NCBI RefSeq assembly: GCF_016773205.1
Contig: NZ_JAETWB010000001.1
Coordinates: 434,001-498,000, forward strand
DNA: 64,000 nucleotides
From: Belnapia arida
Lineage (GTDB): Bacteria > Pseudomonadota > Alphaproteobacteria > Acetobacterales > Acetobacteraceae
Direction: 5' to 3'
Under the pieces are notes generated by a model. The model ran no database searches and had not been told where the DNA came from. It saw only the letters and a program-made list of their open reading frames with translations. The translations under genes were made by a program, and so were the position numbers. Shown here in pieces: positions 8,216-17,032 of the stretch (its first letter is position 1; each line of letters starts with the position of its first letter).

Positions 8216-9274
8216 TTACTCTTTTCCTTGTTCGGACTCAAAGTATTTTTTTATCGCTATGTTGGTCGGATTTGAACTTTGTACTGATCTAAGATATTTT
8301 GCTCGTTCCTTTTTTGGCATCCGAGAAATAATTAAAATCCGAATCGGGCTGAAAACTCCAAAATGACGAATTGTTTTGCCGGCAAGATTTTTGATTCCAA
8401 CGAGTGCGTCAAAATCTCTGTCTTGCAAAGATTTGAAAGAAGTTTCGAGTTGCTTTAATGTTGAAATGCCACACCTCAGCAGAAATATTATCAAGTAGTC
8501 CCAAGGACCTGGACTTTCGAAGGAACCAAAAGATATCTCTAAGCCCCGCTTTTCACATTCCTTGAGAATGTTTTTAAACGACTCTGATTTCTCTATGAAT
8601 TCCTTGAGTGAATCCTTGTTGATGGCGATTTCTAAATGGCCCGCTTCAACGTCCAGTGCATAATTTTTGCGAAGGTCCGACGTAATTCTTAAAAGGTCAG
8701 AAAATGTGTCGTCTGCTGCTTCGAGAAGTGCGCTAACACGATATAGTTTTCGACGAATTTCGATCGGAGCTTCAATTTCACTTTTGTACCTGAGTTTCCA
8801 ATCGAGAGATGCCCAGGCGTGCTGCAAAACCGTTCGTACTTGAATTTCCGCTTTGAGCCTTGATAAGTTCTGAAACTCGAAAAGTTTTGAACGCTCCTCT
8901 GAGATTGAAACGACGAGATGAATTGATTGATAACCAAATCGATCAACGTCATGCGTTATAGATTTATCAACCGAATTGTTCTCATCAACAATAAAGTTAC
9001 TCCGAATTGCGCATATCATTTTGTGGCAATCGGCAATGCTATAAGTAACAATCCTCAGACCGCATAAATCAGTAATATCTTCAACACAATTATATTTGCC
9101 TACCTTATCTGGGCGCGCAATTTTCTCAGAAAAACTTTCTATTTCCTTTACGCGGCTTTCGATAGGCAATAACGATATATTATTATGAAGTGCTAAATTT
9201 GTCAGAAGTGGCTTCAAGGCTTGCTCAAGCTTCTCATAGCGGCTTCTGGCAGCCCTGAAGTCGTCAACCAACAT
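8216..9274 (-). CDS. Stand-alone RelA/SpoT synthetase-domain protein (alarmone synthetase or toxSAS-like)
   Basis: This gene encodes 352 residues. The N-terminal half carries (p)ppGpp-synthetase motifs: SRVKEIESFSEKI (residues 40-52), DITDLCGLRIVTY (67-79), FGYQSIHLVV (113-122) and EIQVRTVLQHAWASLDWKL (143-161). There is no HD hydrolase, TGS or ACT domain, so it is a small-alarmone-synthetase type protein. The C-terminal ~180 residues are not recognised; they include ESPGPWDYLIIFLLRCGIS and a basic tail. Some relatives are toxins that pyrophosphorylate nucleotides or tRNA in anti-phage or toxin-antitoxin modules, but no antitoxin gene is evident next to it. The gene is far more AT-rich than its surroundings. 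GGCGGAAAC precedes the start and TAATAT (minus strand, 9294-9299) could be a -10 element. Confidence 0.85.
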   Translation of the reverse strand: MLVDDFRAARSRYEKLEQALKPLLTNLALHNNISLLPIESRVKEIESFSEKIARPDKVGKYNCVEDITDLCGLRIVTYSIADCHKMICAIRSNFIVDENNSVDKSITHDVDRFGYQSIHLVVSISEERSKLFEFQNLSRLKAEIQVRTVLQHAWASLDWKLRYKSEIEAPIEIRRKLYRVSALLEAADDTFSDLLRITSDLRKNYALDVEAGHLEIAINKDSLKEFIEKSESFKNILKECEKRGLEISFGSFESPGPWDYLIIFLLRCGISTLKQLETSFKSLQDRDFDALVGIKNLAGKTIRHFGVFSPIRILIISRMPKKERAKYLRSVQSSNPTNIAIKKYFESEQGKE

Positions 9275-9411
9275 TTGTTTCCGCCATTGAACTATATTAA
9301 CTAGAAAATTTACCAGGATATGACGCTTGGATGCAAGGGCCTTGCAGTCTTTTAAAAAACTATGAGATGTTGAATTTTAGGTTCGGGTTTGGCTTCATCC
9401 ATTCGGACTGA

Positions 9412-10015
9412 GTGAAACGGCTGCTCAGACTCAACGCCAACCTCTTCATTGCCGCCTTCTAGAAAATCCGCAAATCCGACCAGGGCGACTTCGCCTCCTG
9501 GCGGATCTCGACGATGCCCAAGGGCATGCTCTTCTTCAACCTGACCATAGGCAGCGGGCCGAAAGGGCAATCGGCCGTCGGCCCTTGGTAGTCCGCGGTG
9601 AAGCTCTTAAAAGGGGACGGTGGGAGCGTCCTTGGCCGCCACCAGCAGGCTAGGCTGAATGGCATCGATATGAGCTCCATGGTCCGGTTCATGTTGGTGG
9701 TGCGGATCGACTGGAACGACCTCGATAAAGACGTCTAGATCGCGTTGCTGGACGATCCCGGTGGCGTCTGCGGCACTGACATATCGCAGGCCAAATGGAG
9801 CGAGCTCAACTCCGATCGGAAAGACATCCGCGAGTGCAATGTGAAGGAGCGGGAGGTCGCGGGCGGCGCGGTGACGGTCCACGTTCCCGGCGGGCTGGAA
9901 GGTTACCAGTTCCTCATCCCGAACCTGCCGGACAAGGAGATCAAGCGCTCCTCTGTCATCGCCGCCCACGACATAACCGCATTCGGCAGGTCCCTCGGCC
10001 ACGTATCAACTCGGG
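9412..10015 (+). pseudogene. Decayed gene of unknown function with three in-frame TAG codons
   Basis: One plus-strand frame reads as credible protein from about 9412 to 10015 but is broken by TAG at 9460-9462, 9589-9591 and 9736-9738, and is preceded by TGA at 9409-9411. Between the stops it reads, for example, DFASWRISTMPKGMLFFNLT, IDMSSMVRFMLVVRIDWND, AKWSELNSDRKDIRECNV, and GGLEGYQFLIPNLPDKEIKR. All three breaks are TAG, as single C-to-T changes in CAG codons would give. No family is recognised, and no start codon or ribosome site is evident, so the 5' part may be missing. It belongs with the acquired island. The 3' limit is approximate. Confidence 0.5.
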
Positions 10016-10328
10016 CCGCTGCCGGACAGGAAAATAATCTTGCCATCCCGCTGCCGCGCGGCCTACCTTCGGGCTGCCAACAGCCGGATCGCGCCTTGCC
10101 CCCTCCGCCCGGAATTCCACCCTCGAGAGGTCCGGCACCCCCGCCTCCGCATTTGTCCGAAAGCTGCATCAATGGCTTAGCCGCCGACGCCGCCTCTGCC
10201 CAAGCCCTGCGCCCCACCTGCCCAGCCCGCAGGCAAAGCCCGCCTCGCACCCCGCTTTCCCGCCCGTCGCCCCGGTAGACAGCGCAGGCGCCCATGCCAT
10301 GCTCCGCCCGCAACGGAGAGGCTCCCGC
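10016..10328. other. Intergenic stretch at the right edge of the island
   Basis: These 313 bases carry the return from island to chromosomal composition. The decayed frame above stays open to 10278, but from about 10020 its translation becomes proline- and arginine-rich low-complexity sequence, which looks non-coding. No RNA gene or repeat was seen. A promoter for the TRAP/hydantoinase operon should lie here, but no convincing -35/-10 pair could be picked out. Confidence 0.4.
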
Positions 10329-11399
10329 ATGAGACTGGCCTGGATCGCGGCACTGGCCGCCCTGTCGCTCACCCGCCCGGCCCTGGCCCAGGTCCCCGCC
10401 AGCCTGCCCGCCGGCCCGAAGGTCTCGGTCGTCGCCGTCACCCAGCCGCTGCCGACCCAGCCGCAATACACCCGCGTCGACATCCCCGTGCTGCGGGAGG
10501 AGGTCGCCCAGCGCAGCGGCGGCCGCATCGAGGTCCAGCTCTCCACCCATGCCGAGCGCAACCTCTCGGGCACGGAGCTGGTGCGCCTCGTCCGCTCCGG
10601 CCAGGCGGATATCGGCGCCAGCACGCTCTCCACCCTCTCGGGCGACGTGCCGATCCTCGACATGGTGGACCTCGCCGGCCTCGCCCCCGAGATCGGCGCG
10701 GCGAAGCGCATCGCCGAGGCCATGCTGCCCGTCGTCAACCGCGACCTGGAGCGCTTCGGCGCCCGGCTGATGGTGATCTATCCCTTCCCCGCGCAGGTGG
10801 TCTTCTGCCGCACGCCCTTCGCCAGCCTCGCAGACCTGCGCGGGCGGAAGGTGCGGACCTTCGGCAACTCGCTGGTCGACCTCGTCACCGCCCTCGGCGC
10901 CCAGCCGGTCTCGATCGGCTTCCCCGAGGTCTACTCGGCTTTGGAGCGTGGCGTGGTCGACTGCGCCATCACCGGCAGCGGCAGCGGCGTCGCCGCCCGC
11001 TGGCCGGAGGTGACGACGCATATCTCGAACCTCCCCGTCGCCTGGGCGCTGGCCGGCTACATGGTGAACATCGCCTGGTGGAACAGGCTGGATCCGCAGG
11101 TGCGCGCCTTCATGGAGGGCGCTCTCCGCGAAATCAGCAACCGCCAGTGGGAGCTCGGCGCCGCCGCGACGCGGGACGGCATCGACTGCGCCATCGGCAA
11201 GGCCGATGCCTGCCGCATCCACAGCCTCGCCGCCCGCCCGATGACCGAGGTGCCCGCCACCGAAGCCGACCGCACCGCCCTGCGCGAGATCCTGGAGAAG
11301 ACCGTGCTCCCCGGCTTCGTCCGTCGCTGCGGCGCCCGCTGCGGCGAGGTCTACAACCAGACCATCGCCCCCATCGCCGGCATCCGGTTCGGCGGGTGA
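10329..11399 (+). CDS. TRAP transporter substrate-binding protein (DctP family)
   Basis: This gene encodes 356 residues. A signal peptide (MRLAWIAALAALSLTRPALA) directs it to the periplasm. The DctP fold is shown by SGGRIEVQLSTHAERNLSG, VRSGQADIGASTLSTLSG, FCRTPFASLADLRGRKVRT (the segment with the conserved substrate-carboxylate arginine) and FPEVYSALERGVVDCAITG. It should capture an organic acid and deliver it to the two membrane subunits encoded directly downstream. ATG 10329 fits the signal peptide. The next gene starts at a GTG overlapping its stop, and the hydantoinase genes follow in the same coupled series, so the ligand may be a hydantoin, 5-oxoproline or a related cyclic amide or acid. 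Confidence 0.85.
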   Translation: MRLAWIAALAALSLTRPALAQVPASLPAGPKVSVVAVTQPLPTQPQYTRVDIPVLREEVAQRSGGRIEVQLSTHAERNLSGTELVRLVRSGQADIGASTLSTLSGDVPILDMVDLAGLAPEIGAAKRIAEAMLPVVNRDLERFGARLMVIYPFPAQVVFCRTPFASLADLRGRKVRTFGNSLVDLVTALGAQPVSIGFPEVYSALERGVVDCAITGSGSGVAARWPEVTTHISNLPVAWALAGYMVNIAWWNRLDPQVRAFMEGALREISNRQWELGAAATRDGIDCAIGKADACRIHSLAARPMTEVPATEADRTALREILEKTVLPGFVRRCGARCGEVYNQTIAPIAGIRFGG

Positions 11400-11980
11400 G
11401 GGGGCTGCGACGGGGCGTCGCCAGGCTGGCGGCGGGGATGGCCTATGTCGCGGGCTGGAATTACCTGGCCTGCGCACTTTTCATCACCTTCGACATCCTG
11501 GGGCGAAGCTTTCTCGGCATTTCCTCCTCCGCGACGGTGGAGGTGACGGGCTACATGCTCGCCGGCGGCATCGCCTGGGCGCTGGCGCATACGCTGGCGC
11601 AGCGGGCGCATATCCGCGTCGATGTCTGGGTGAACCGCCTGCCGCTGCGGCTGCGGGCCGTGCTGCACCTTCTGTCGCTGCTGCTGCTTGGGGCCTTCGC
11701 CGCCTTCTGCGCCTGGGCCGCCTGGTCACTGGTGGATGAGAGCATCCTGTTCGACGCGCATGACAACAGCGCGCTGCGCGTGCCGCTGGTGCTGCCGCAG
11801 GGCATCTGGGCCTTCGGCATCTTCGCCTTCTGCGCCATGATCGTGGTGCTCGCGTTGGATGGCGCGCTTGCCCTGCTGAACGGCCGCCCCGAAGAACTGG
11901 ACCGCCTGCTCGGCTCGCGGACCATCGACGACGAGGCGGCCGAGGCGCTTGAGGCGGTCGAGATGGCGCGAAAGCCATGA
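11396..11980 (+). CDS. TRAP transporter small permease (DctQ family)
   Basis: The predicted protein has about 194 residues. Four hydrophobic helices are seen: around AGWNYLACALFITFDILGRS, TGYMLAGGIAWALAHTLAQ, LHLLSLLLLGAFAAFCAWAA, and GIWAFGIFAFCAMIVVLALD. The charged AHIRVDVWVNRLP loop between helices two and three is typical of DctQ. It forms the small integral-membrane subunit of the TRAP transporter. GTG 11396 overlaps the stop of the binding-protein gene (GTGA), so translational coupling is likely; ATG 11438 is the alternative start. The 3' end overlaps the large permease by ATGA. Confidence 0.8.
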   Translation: MRGLRRGVARLAAGMAYVAGWNYLACALFITFDILGRSFLGISSSATVEVTGYMLAGGIAWALAHTLAQRAHIRVDVWVNRLPLRLRAVLHLLSLLLLGAFAAFCAWAAWSLVDESILFDAHDNSALRVPLVLPQGIWAFGIFAFCAMIVVLALDGALALLNGRPEELDRLLGSRTIDDEAAEALEAVEMARKP

Positions 11981-13341
11981 TCGCGGTCGCCCTGATGCTG
12001 GTGTTGCTCGGCGTCGCCGTCTTCGCCGCGGCGACGGGCGGGCAGGCGGTGCCGGTGGTGGAGATTCTGGCGCTCACCGGCGCCTTCCTGGTCTTCTTCG
12101 GCGCCGGCGTCTATGTCGCGGCGGTGCTCGGCCTGCTCGGCGTGCTGATCGGCCTCGCCTTCTCCGACCGGCCGTGGTGGGCCTTCGCCGGGCAGACGCT
12201 CTGGGGCCCGTCCTCGAATTTCGTGCTGGTGGCGGTGCCGCTCTTCCTGCTGATGGGGGAGATATTGCTGCGCGCCGGCCTGTCGGACCGGCTCTACCGC
12301 GCCCTCAACGTGTGGCTGAACCGGCTGCCCGGCGGGTTGCTGCACACCAACATTGTCTCCTGCGCCGTTTTCTCGGCGATCTCCGGCTCCTCCGTGGCGA
12401 CGGCGGCGACGATGGGTTCGGTCGCGCTGCCCTATTTCAACAACTCGGCCTACAGCCAACGGATGGTGCTCGGCTCGCTCGCGGCGGGCGGGGCGCTCGG
12501 CAACCTGATCCCGCCGGGCATCACCTTCATCATCTACGGCCTCATCACCGAGACCTCGGTCGGCGCCCTCTACATCGCGGCGCTATTGCCGAGCATCCTG
12601 GTGACGGGCCTCTTCATCCTGGTCATCACCGTCCATGGGCTGCGGCACCCACTGCCCAAGCCGGCGCCACTGCCGCTCGCGCAGAAGCTGCGCGCCCTCG
12701 TCGACCTGGTGCCGACGCTGCTGCTGATGCTCCTGGTGCTCGGCTCGATCTATGCCGGCTACGCGACGCCGACCGAGGCCGCGGCGCTCGGCGTCGTCGG
12801 CGCCGCGGTCTTCGCCGCGATTGAGGGCAAGCTCTCCCTCCGTCTGCTGAACGCCAGCGCCGAGGCGACGGCGCGCAACACCGCTTTGCTCGGCCTCATC
12901 ATCTTCGGCGCCTACCTGCTGAACTACCTGCTGACGACCATCAACGTGCCGCAGGCCCTCGCCGGCTTCATTGGCGGCCTGCCGCTGCCGCCCTGGGCGA
13001 TCATGGCGGCGATCCTGGCGCTCTACCTGGCGCTCGGCACCTTCATGGAGGGCTTCTCCATGATCATCACCACCGTGCCCGTGATCTTCCCCGTAGTGCA
13101 GGCCCTCGGCTACGATCCCATCTGGTTTGGGGTGATTGTGACCATGCTGGTGGAGATCGCGCAGATCAGCCCGCCGGACGGCACGGTGATGTATGTGTTG
13201 CAGGGGATGCGGCCGCGGCCCGGGCCCATCACCGATGTCTTCGCGGGCGTCATGCCCTTCCTCGGGGCCTATCTTCTGGCGGTGGTACTGATGATGATCT
13301 GGCCCGATATCGCGCTGTGGTTGCCGCGGGTGATGGGATGA
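11977..13341 (+). CDS. TRAP transporter large permease (DctM family)
   Basis: This gene encodes 454 residues, slightly longer than the common DctM (about 430). It is almost wholly hydrophobic, with about 12 membrane segments. Family features include the SAISGSSVATAATMGSVALP segment near residue 130 and PYFNNSAYSQRMVLGSLAAGG, followed by LGNLIPPGITFIIYGLITE. It is the channel subunit that moves substrate driven by a sodium gradient, in complex with the DctQ subunit. It overlaps the preceding gene (ATGA, 11977-11980) and the following hydantoinase A gene (ATGA, 13338-13341), which ties import to catabolism in one transcript. Confidence 0.9.
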   Translation: MIAVALMLVLLGVAVFAAATGGQAVPVVEILALTGAFLVFFGAGVYVAAVLGLLGVLIGLAFSDRPWWAFAGQTLWGPSSNFVLVAVPLFLLMGEILLRAGLSDRLYRALNVWLNRLPGGLLHTNIVSCAVFSAISGSSVATAATMGSVALPYFNNSAYSQRMVLGSLAAGGALGNLIPPGITFIIYGLITETSVGALYIAALLPSILVTGLFILVITVHGLRHPLPKPAPLPLAQKLRALVDLVPTLLLMLLVLGSIYAGYATPTEAAALGVVGAAVFAAIEGKLSLRLLNASAEATARNTALLGLIIFGAYLLNYLLTTINVPQALAGFIGGLPLPPWAIMAAILALYLALGTFMEGFSMIITTVPVIFPVVQALGYDPIWFGVIVTMLVEIAQISPPDGTVMYVLQGMRPRPGPITDVFAGVMPFLGAYLLAVVLMMIWPDIALWLPRVMG

Positions 13342-15377
13342 GCGAGAAGCCCGTCCGCATCGCCGTCGATATCGGCGGCACCTTCACCGATCTGCAGATC
13401 CTCGATGCCCGTGACGGCAACGTCCGCGCCTGGAAGACGCCGACCACGCCGGAGGACCCGTCCACCGGCCTGCTGCGCGGCGTGACCGAGGCGGCGGCGC
13501 GCTTCGGCTTCGCCCTGCCTGAGGTCGGGCTGCTGCTGCACGGCACCACCATTGCGACCAATGCAGTGCTGGAGCGCAAACTCGCCCGCGGCGTGCTGCT
13601 GACGACGGCGGGCTTCGAGGACGTACTGGAAATCACCCGCCATGTCCGGCGGGAACTCTACAAGCTCGATCTCGATTCCTTTCCCTGCCTGATCGAGCGC
13701 GACCGCCGCCTCGGCGTGCCGGAGCGGATGCGCGCCGACGGCAGCGCGGAGGTCGCGCTGGACGAGGCTGCGCTGCCCGCCCTCATCACCCGGCTGGACG
13801 AACTGGGTACCGAAGCGGTGGCGGTGTGCCTGCTCCACAGCTACGTCAATCCGGCGCATGAACAGCGGCTGAAGGCGCTGATCACCGCGGCGCGGCCTGC
13901 CTTGCCCGTCTCGCTTTCGAGCGAGATCAGCCCGGAGATCCGCGAATATGAGCGCAGCAGCACCACCGTGCTGAACGCGCTGCTGATGCCGGTGGTGAAG
14001 GCTTATCTCGACCGGCTCGAGGCACGGCTGGGGGAAGGGGGGTTCCAGCCGCTCGTCTTCCTCGTGCAGAGCAACGGCGGCGTGTGCAGCCTGCGTCAGG
14101 CGGCGGAGCAGCCGGCGCGGCTGCTGCTGTCCGGCCCTTCCGGCGGTGCGCTGGCGGCCGGCCGTATCGCGGAGCTGCTGCATCGGCCGAACCTCGTCGC
14201 CGTCGACATGGGCGGCACCAGCTACGACGTCTCCGTCGTGCAGGGCGGCCGCGTCTCCGTTGTGACCCAGGGTGAGATCGACCGGCTGCCTGTGCGCCTG
14301 CCGATGGTCGAGATGCGGACCATCGGCGCCGGCGGCGGTTCCATCGCCAGCGTCGACAGCGGCGGGCGGCTGACGGTCGGCCCGCGCAGCGCCGGCTCCC
14401 GCCCCGGCCCCGTCGCCTATGGCCGCGGCGGGACGGAGCCGACGGTGACGGATGCCAACCTCGCCCTCGGACGGCTAGATCCAGACTATTTCCTTGGCGG
14501 CATGATGAAGCTCGACATGCCGGCGACACGCACGGCGATCGAAGCGCGGATCGGCGCGCCGCTCGGCCTGTCCGTCGAGCAGGCGGCGCAGGGGATGCTG
14601 ACGGTCACCAATGCCAATCTAGGCGCGGCGGTGCGGCTCTCCCTCTTCGAAAAGGGGCTCGACCCGCGCGACTTCGCGCTGCTCAGCTTCGGGGGCGCCG
14701 GCGGGCTGCATGCGACGGACGTGGCCGCCGAGATGGGCATCCGCGAGGTGATCTTCCCGCGTGAGCCCGGAACCCTCTCTGCCTATGGCATCCTCTACAG
14801 CGATCTCGTGCAGGATATCGCCCGTTCCCGCGTGGTGCCTGCGACGCCGGCGAGCCTGCCGGCCATGGCCGAGGTCATCGCTTCCCTCCGCACCGAGGCG
14901 GAAGCCGGCCTCGCCCGCGATGGCGTGCCGCCGGAGCAGCGCGAGATCGTCATCGCCGCCGACATGCGATACCACGGTCAGGCCTTCGAACTGTTGGTTC
15001 CCTGGCCGGAGATACCGGACCTTCCTGCGTTGCTCGCCCGCTTCCACGCGATGCATCGCCAGCGCTTCAGCTATGCCGATGAGCAGGAAGCGGCCGAGGT
15101 CGTCACCCTCCGCGCCATCGCCACAGGCCGCCTGCCGAAGCCGGATGCAGCGGAGCCTGATCCGGCGGAGCGGCCCTCGCTGAAGGGCCAACGCCGCATC
15201 TTTGCTGATGGCGCATGGCGCGACTTGCCGATCTGGGACCGCGAAGCGCTGAAGCCCGGCGAGCGCATCACCGGTCCCGCCATCGTGGAAGAAGCGTTCG
15301 CCACCCATTGGATCGGCTCCGGCTGGACGGCCACGCTCGGCGCGGCCGGCGCCCTCATCGCCCGGAGTGATGCGTGA
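13338..15377 (+). CDS. hyuA: Hydantoinase/oxoprolinase family protein, subunit A
   Basis: This gene encodes 679 residues, the normal size for HyuA. The ATP-dependent hydantoinase/5-oxoprolinase A pattern is complete: VRIAVDIGGTFTDLQILD at the N-terminus, LLHGTTIATNAVLERKLARG, SSEISPEIREYERSSTTVLN, VAVDMGGTSYDVSVV, TIGAGGGSIASVDSGGRL, and LLSFGGAGGLHATDVAAEM. With subunit B it should hydrolyse an N-substituted hydantoin, 5-oxoproline or a similar cyclic amide, or carboxylate a ketone (acetone carboxylase relatives); the sequence does not decide which. ATG 13338 overlaps the stop of the TRAP permease gene. Cytosolic enzyme. Confidence 0.9.
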   Translation: MSEKPVRIAVDIGGTFTDLQILDARDGNVRAWKTPTTPEDPSTGLLRGVTEAAARFGFALPEVGLLLHGTTIATNAVLERKLARGVLLTTAGFEDVLEITRHVRRELYKLDLDSFPCLIERDRRLGVPERMRADGSAEVALDEAALPALITRLDELGTEAVAVCLLHSYVNPAHEQRLKALITAARPALPVSLSSEISPEIREYERSSTTVLNALLMPVVKAYLDRLEARLGEGGFQPLVFLVQSNGGVCSLRQAAEQPARLLLSGPSGGALAAGRIAELLHRPNLVAVDMGGTSYDVSVVQGGRVSVVTQGEIDRLPVRLPMVEMRTIGAGGGSIASVDSGGRLTVGPRSAGSRPGPVAYGRGGTEPTVTDANLALGRLDPDYFLGGMMKLDMPATRTAIEARIGAPLGLSVEQAAQGMLTVTNANLGAAVRLSLFEKGLDPRDFALLSFGGAGGLHATDVAAEMGIREVIFPREPGTLSAYGILYSDLVQDIARSRVVPATPASLPAMAEVIASLRTEAEAGLARDGVPPEQREIVIAADMRYHGQAFELLVPWPEIPDLPALLARFHAMHRQRFSYADEQEAAEVVTLRAIATGRLPKPDAAEPDPAERPSLKGQRRIFADGAWRDLPIWDREALKPGERITGPAIVEEAFATHWIGSGWTATLGAAGALIARSDA

Positions 15378-17032
15378 TGCCCCAAGCACCCCTGGGTCCC
15401 ATTGAGATCGAGGTCATCCGCAACGCACTGACCGCTGCCGCCGCCGAGATGGACGTCACAGTCTGGCGCACCTCGCGCAGCACCATCGTGCGCGAGCTGC
15501 TCGACTACTCGACCGCCGTCTTCGATGCGGAGGGCAACAACCTCGCCCAGTCCGCCCGCATCCCAAGCCACCTCAACAGCATGTCGCATTTCCTGCGGGA
15601 GATCCTCGACCGCTACGTCGATTCGGCGAGCTGGGGGCCGGACGATGTCGTCATCTCCAACGACCCGTATTGCGGCGGCCAGCACCTGCCCGATATCTGT
15701 GCCTTCAAGCCGGTCTTCCACGAGGGCCGACGCATCGCCTTCGTCGGAACGCTCTGCCACCACATCGATGTCGGTGGGCTGGTGGCCGGCAGTTACGCGG
15801 CGAAGGCAATCGAGATCTTCCAGGAAGGCCTCCGCATCCCGCCGCTGAAGCTGATCGAGAACGGCCGCCGCAACGAAGGCGTCTGGGCGATGATCCGGCA
15901 GAACATCCGCAAGCCCGACCTGCTGCTGGGCGACCTGCAGAGCCAGATCGCCTCGCTCGAAGTGGGCGCCGCCGCGCTCCGCCGTCTCGCCAGTCGCTAC
16001 GGCGCCGAGGGCATGATCGAGGCCGGGCGTCGCATCCTCGACATGAGCGAGCAGGCGATGCGCGCCGCAATATCGCGCATGCCGGATGGCACCTACGAGT
16101 TCACCGATTGGCTCGACGATGACGGCATCGACCTCGACAAGCCGATCAGGCTGCATGTCGCGCTGACCATCGCGGGCGATGCCATCTCGGTCGACCTCTC
16201 CGGCTGCTCGCCCCAGGTGCAGGGGCCGACCAATGCGACGCTCGCCAGCAGCAACGCGGCGGTGATGTTCGCCGTCATGTGCGCTTGCGACGAGCCCTTC
16301 GCCGCCAATGCCGGCTGCTATCGGCCCGTGACGACCATCGCGCCGGAGGGCTCGGTCGTGAATGCGCGCGCCCCGGCGCCGGTCGTGCATCGGATCGCCG
16401 TCACCCACCGGCTGCTGAACGCCATGTTCGGCGCGCTGCACCAGGCGGTGCCGGACCGCATTCCGGCGGCCTATTACGGCAATTCCTATGTCTGCACCTT
16501 CCAAACCGTCGCGGCGGACGAGAAGCGCGAGGTGCTGGTCGAAATCGAGATCGGCGGCACCGGCGCGCATCCGAAGAAGGACGGCGTCAACGCCCTCTCG
16601 GCCGGGATGCACAACAACAGCAACATCCCGATCGAGATGATCGAGGCGCAGGCGCCGCTCACCATAACCCGCTACGTGCTGCTACCGGACTCCGGCGGCG
16701 CGGGCGAGCATCGCGGCGGGCTCGGCCTGCTGCGGGAATGGCGCATCGACAGCCCGCGCTGCTTCTTCACCGCCAACATGGACCGTTTCGTTCATGCTCC
16801 CTACGGCCTCGCCGGCGGGACGCCGGCCAGCACCGGCAAGCTGGTACTGACGCGCGACGGCGCGGAGAGCCTGATGCCGCCGAAATCGGACAACGTGCCC
16901 TTGCAGCGCGGCGACCGCATCCGCCTCGAGACCTCGGGTGGCGGCGGCTTCGGCGATCCGGCGCGCCGTGCACCCGAGGCCGCAGCGCGCGACTTGGCGC
17001 TGGGCTACGTCACGCCAGCAGCCGTCGGGTGA
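15377..17032 (+). CDS. hyuB: Hydantoinase/oxoprolinase family protein, subunit B
   Basis: This gene encodes 551 residues. HyuB features include EVIRNALTAAAAEMDVTVW, IPSHLNSMSHFLREILD, SNDPYCGGQHLPDICAFKPV, LCHHIDVGGLVAGSYAAK and the glycine-rich end GGGGFGDPARR. It is the partner of the A subunit encoded immediately upstream; the start ATG shares one base with the upstream stop (TGATG), and a GTG at 15374 is an alternative. The 3' end overlaps by 23 bases the convergent gene at 17010-17468, so the operon ends here with no room for a separate terminator. Confidence 0.9.
   Translation: MPQAPLGPIEIEVIRNALTAAAAEMDVTVWRTSRSTIVRELLDYSTAVFDAEGNNLAQSARIPSHLNSMSHFLREILDRYVDSASWGPDDVVISNDPYCGGQHLPDICAFKPVFHEGRRIAFVGTLCHHIDVGGLVAGSYAAKAIEIFQEGLRIPPLKLIENGRRNEGVWAMIRQNIRKPDLLLGDLQSQIASLEVGAAALRRLASRYGAEGMIEAGRRILDMSEQAMRAAISRMPDGTYEFTDWLDDDGIDLDKPIRLHVALTIAGDAISVDLSGCSPQVQGPTNATLASSNAAVMFAVMCACDEPFAANAGCYRPVTTIAPEGSVVNARAPAPVVHRIAVTHRLLNAMFGALHQAVPDRIPAAYYGNSYVCTFQTVAADEKREVLVEIEIGGTGAHPKKDGVNALSAGMHNNSNIPIEMIEAQAPLTITRYVLLPDSGGAGEHRGGLGLLREWRIDSPRCFFTANMDRFVHAPYGLAGGTPASTGKLVLTRDGAESLMPPKSDNVPLQRGDRIRLETSGGGGFGDPARRAPEAAARDLALGYVTPAAVG

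Larger units (their letters stand above)
8160..10040. other. Low-GC acquired island
   Basis: Base composition drops sharply at about 8160 (poly-T and poly-A runs, codons such as TTA, AGA and ATA) and returns gradually to the chromosomal GC level around 10000-10040. Inside are the minus-strand RelA/SpoT-domain gene, which is the most AT-rich part, and a decayed plus-strand frame of intermediate composition. No integrase, transposase, terminal inverted repeat, tRNA or clear flanking direct repeat was found. The left edge coincides with the stop codon of the amidohydrolase. It is best described as a horizontally acquired segment of unknown mechanism. Confidence 0.7.

Noticed and set aside
9607-10002. 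A 131-codon minus-strand frame in the island
   Set aside because: It is opposite the broken plus-strand frame; the plus-strand reading has more protein-like composition, and no ribosome site or motif supports the minus one.
8160-10040. Search for flanking direct repeats, an att site or a tRNA end marking the island
   Set aside because: AT-rich words near both edges look alike only by composition; no matching repeat or tRNA 3' end could be identified by eye.
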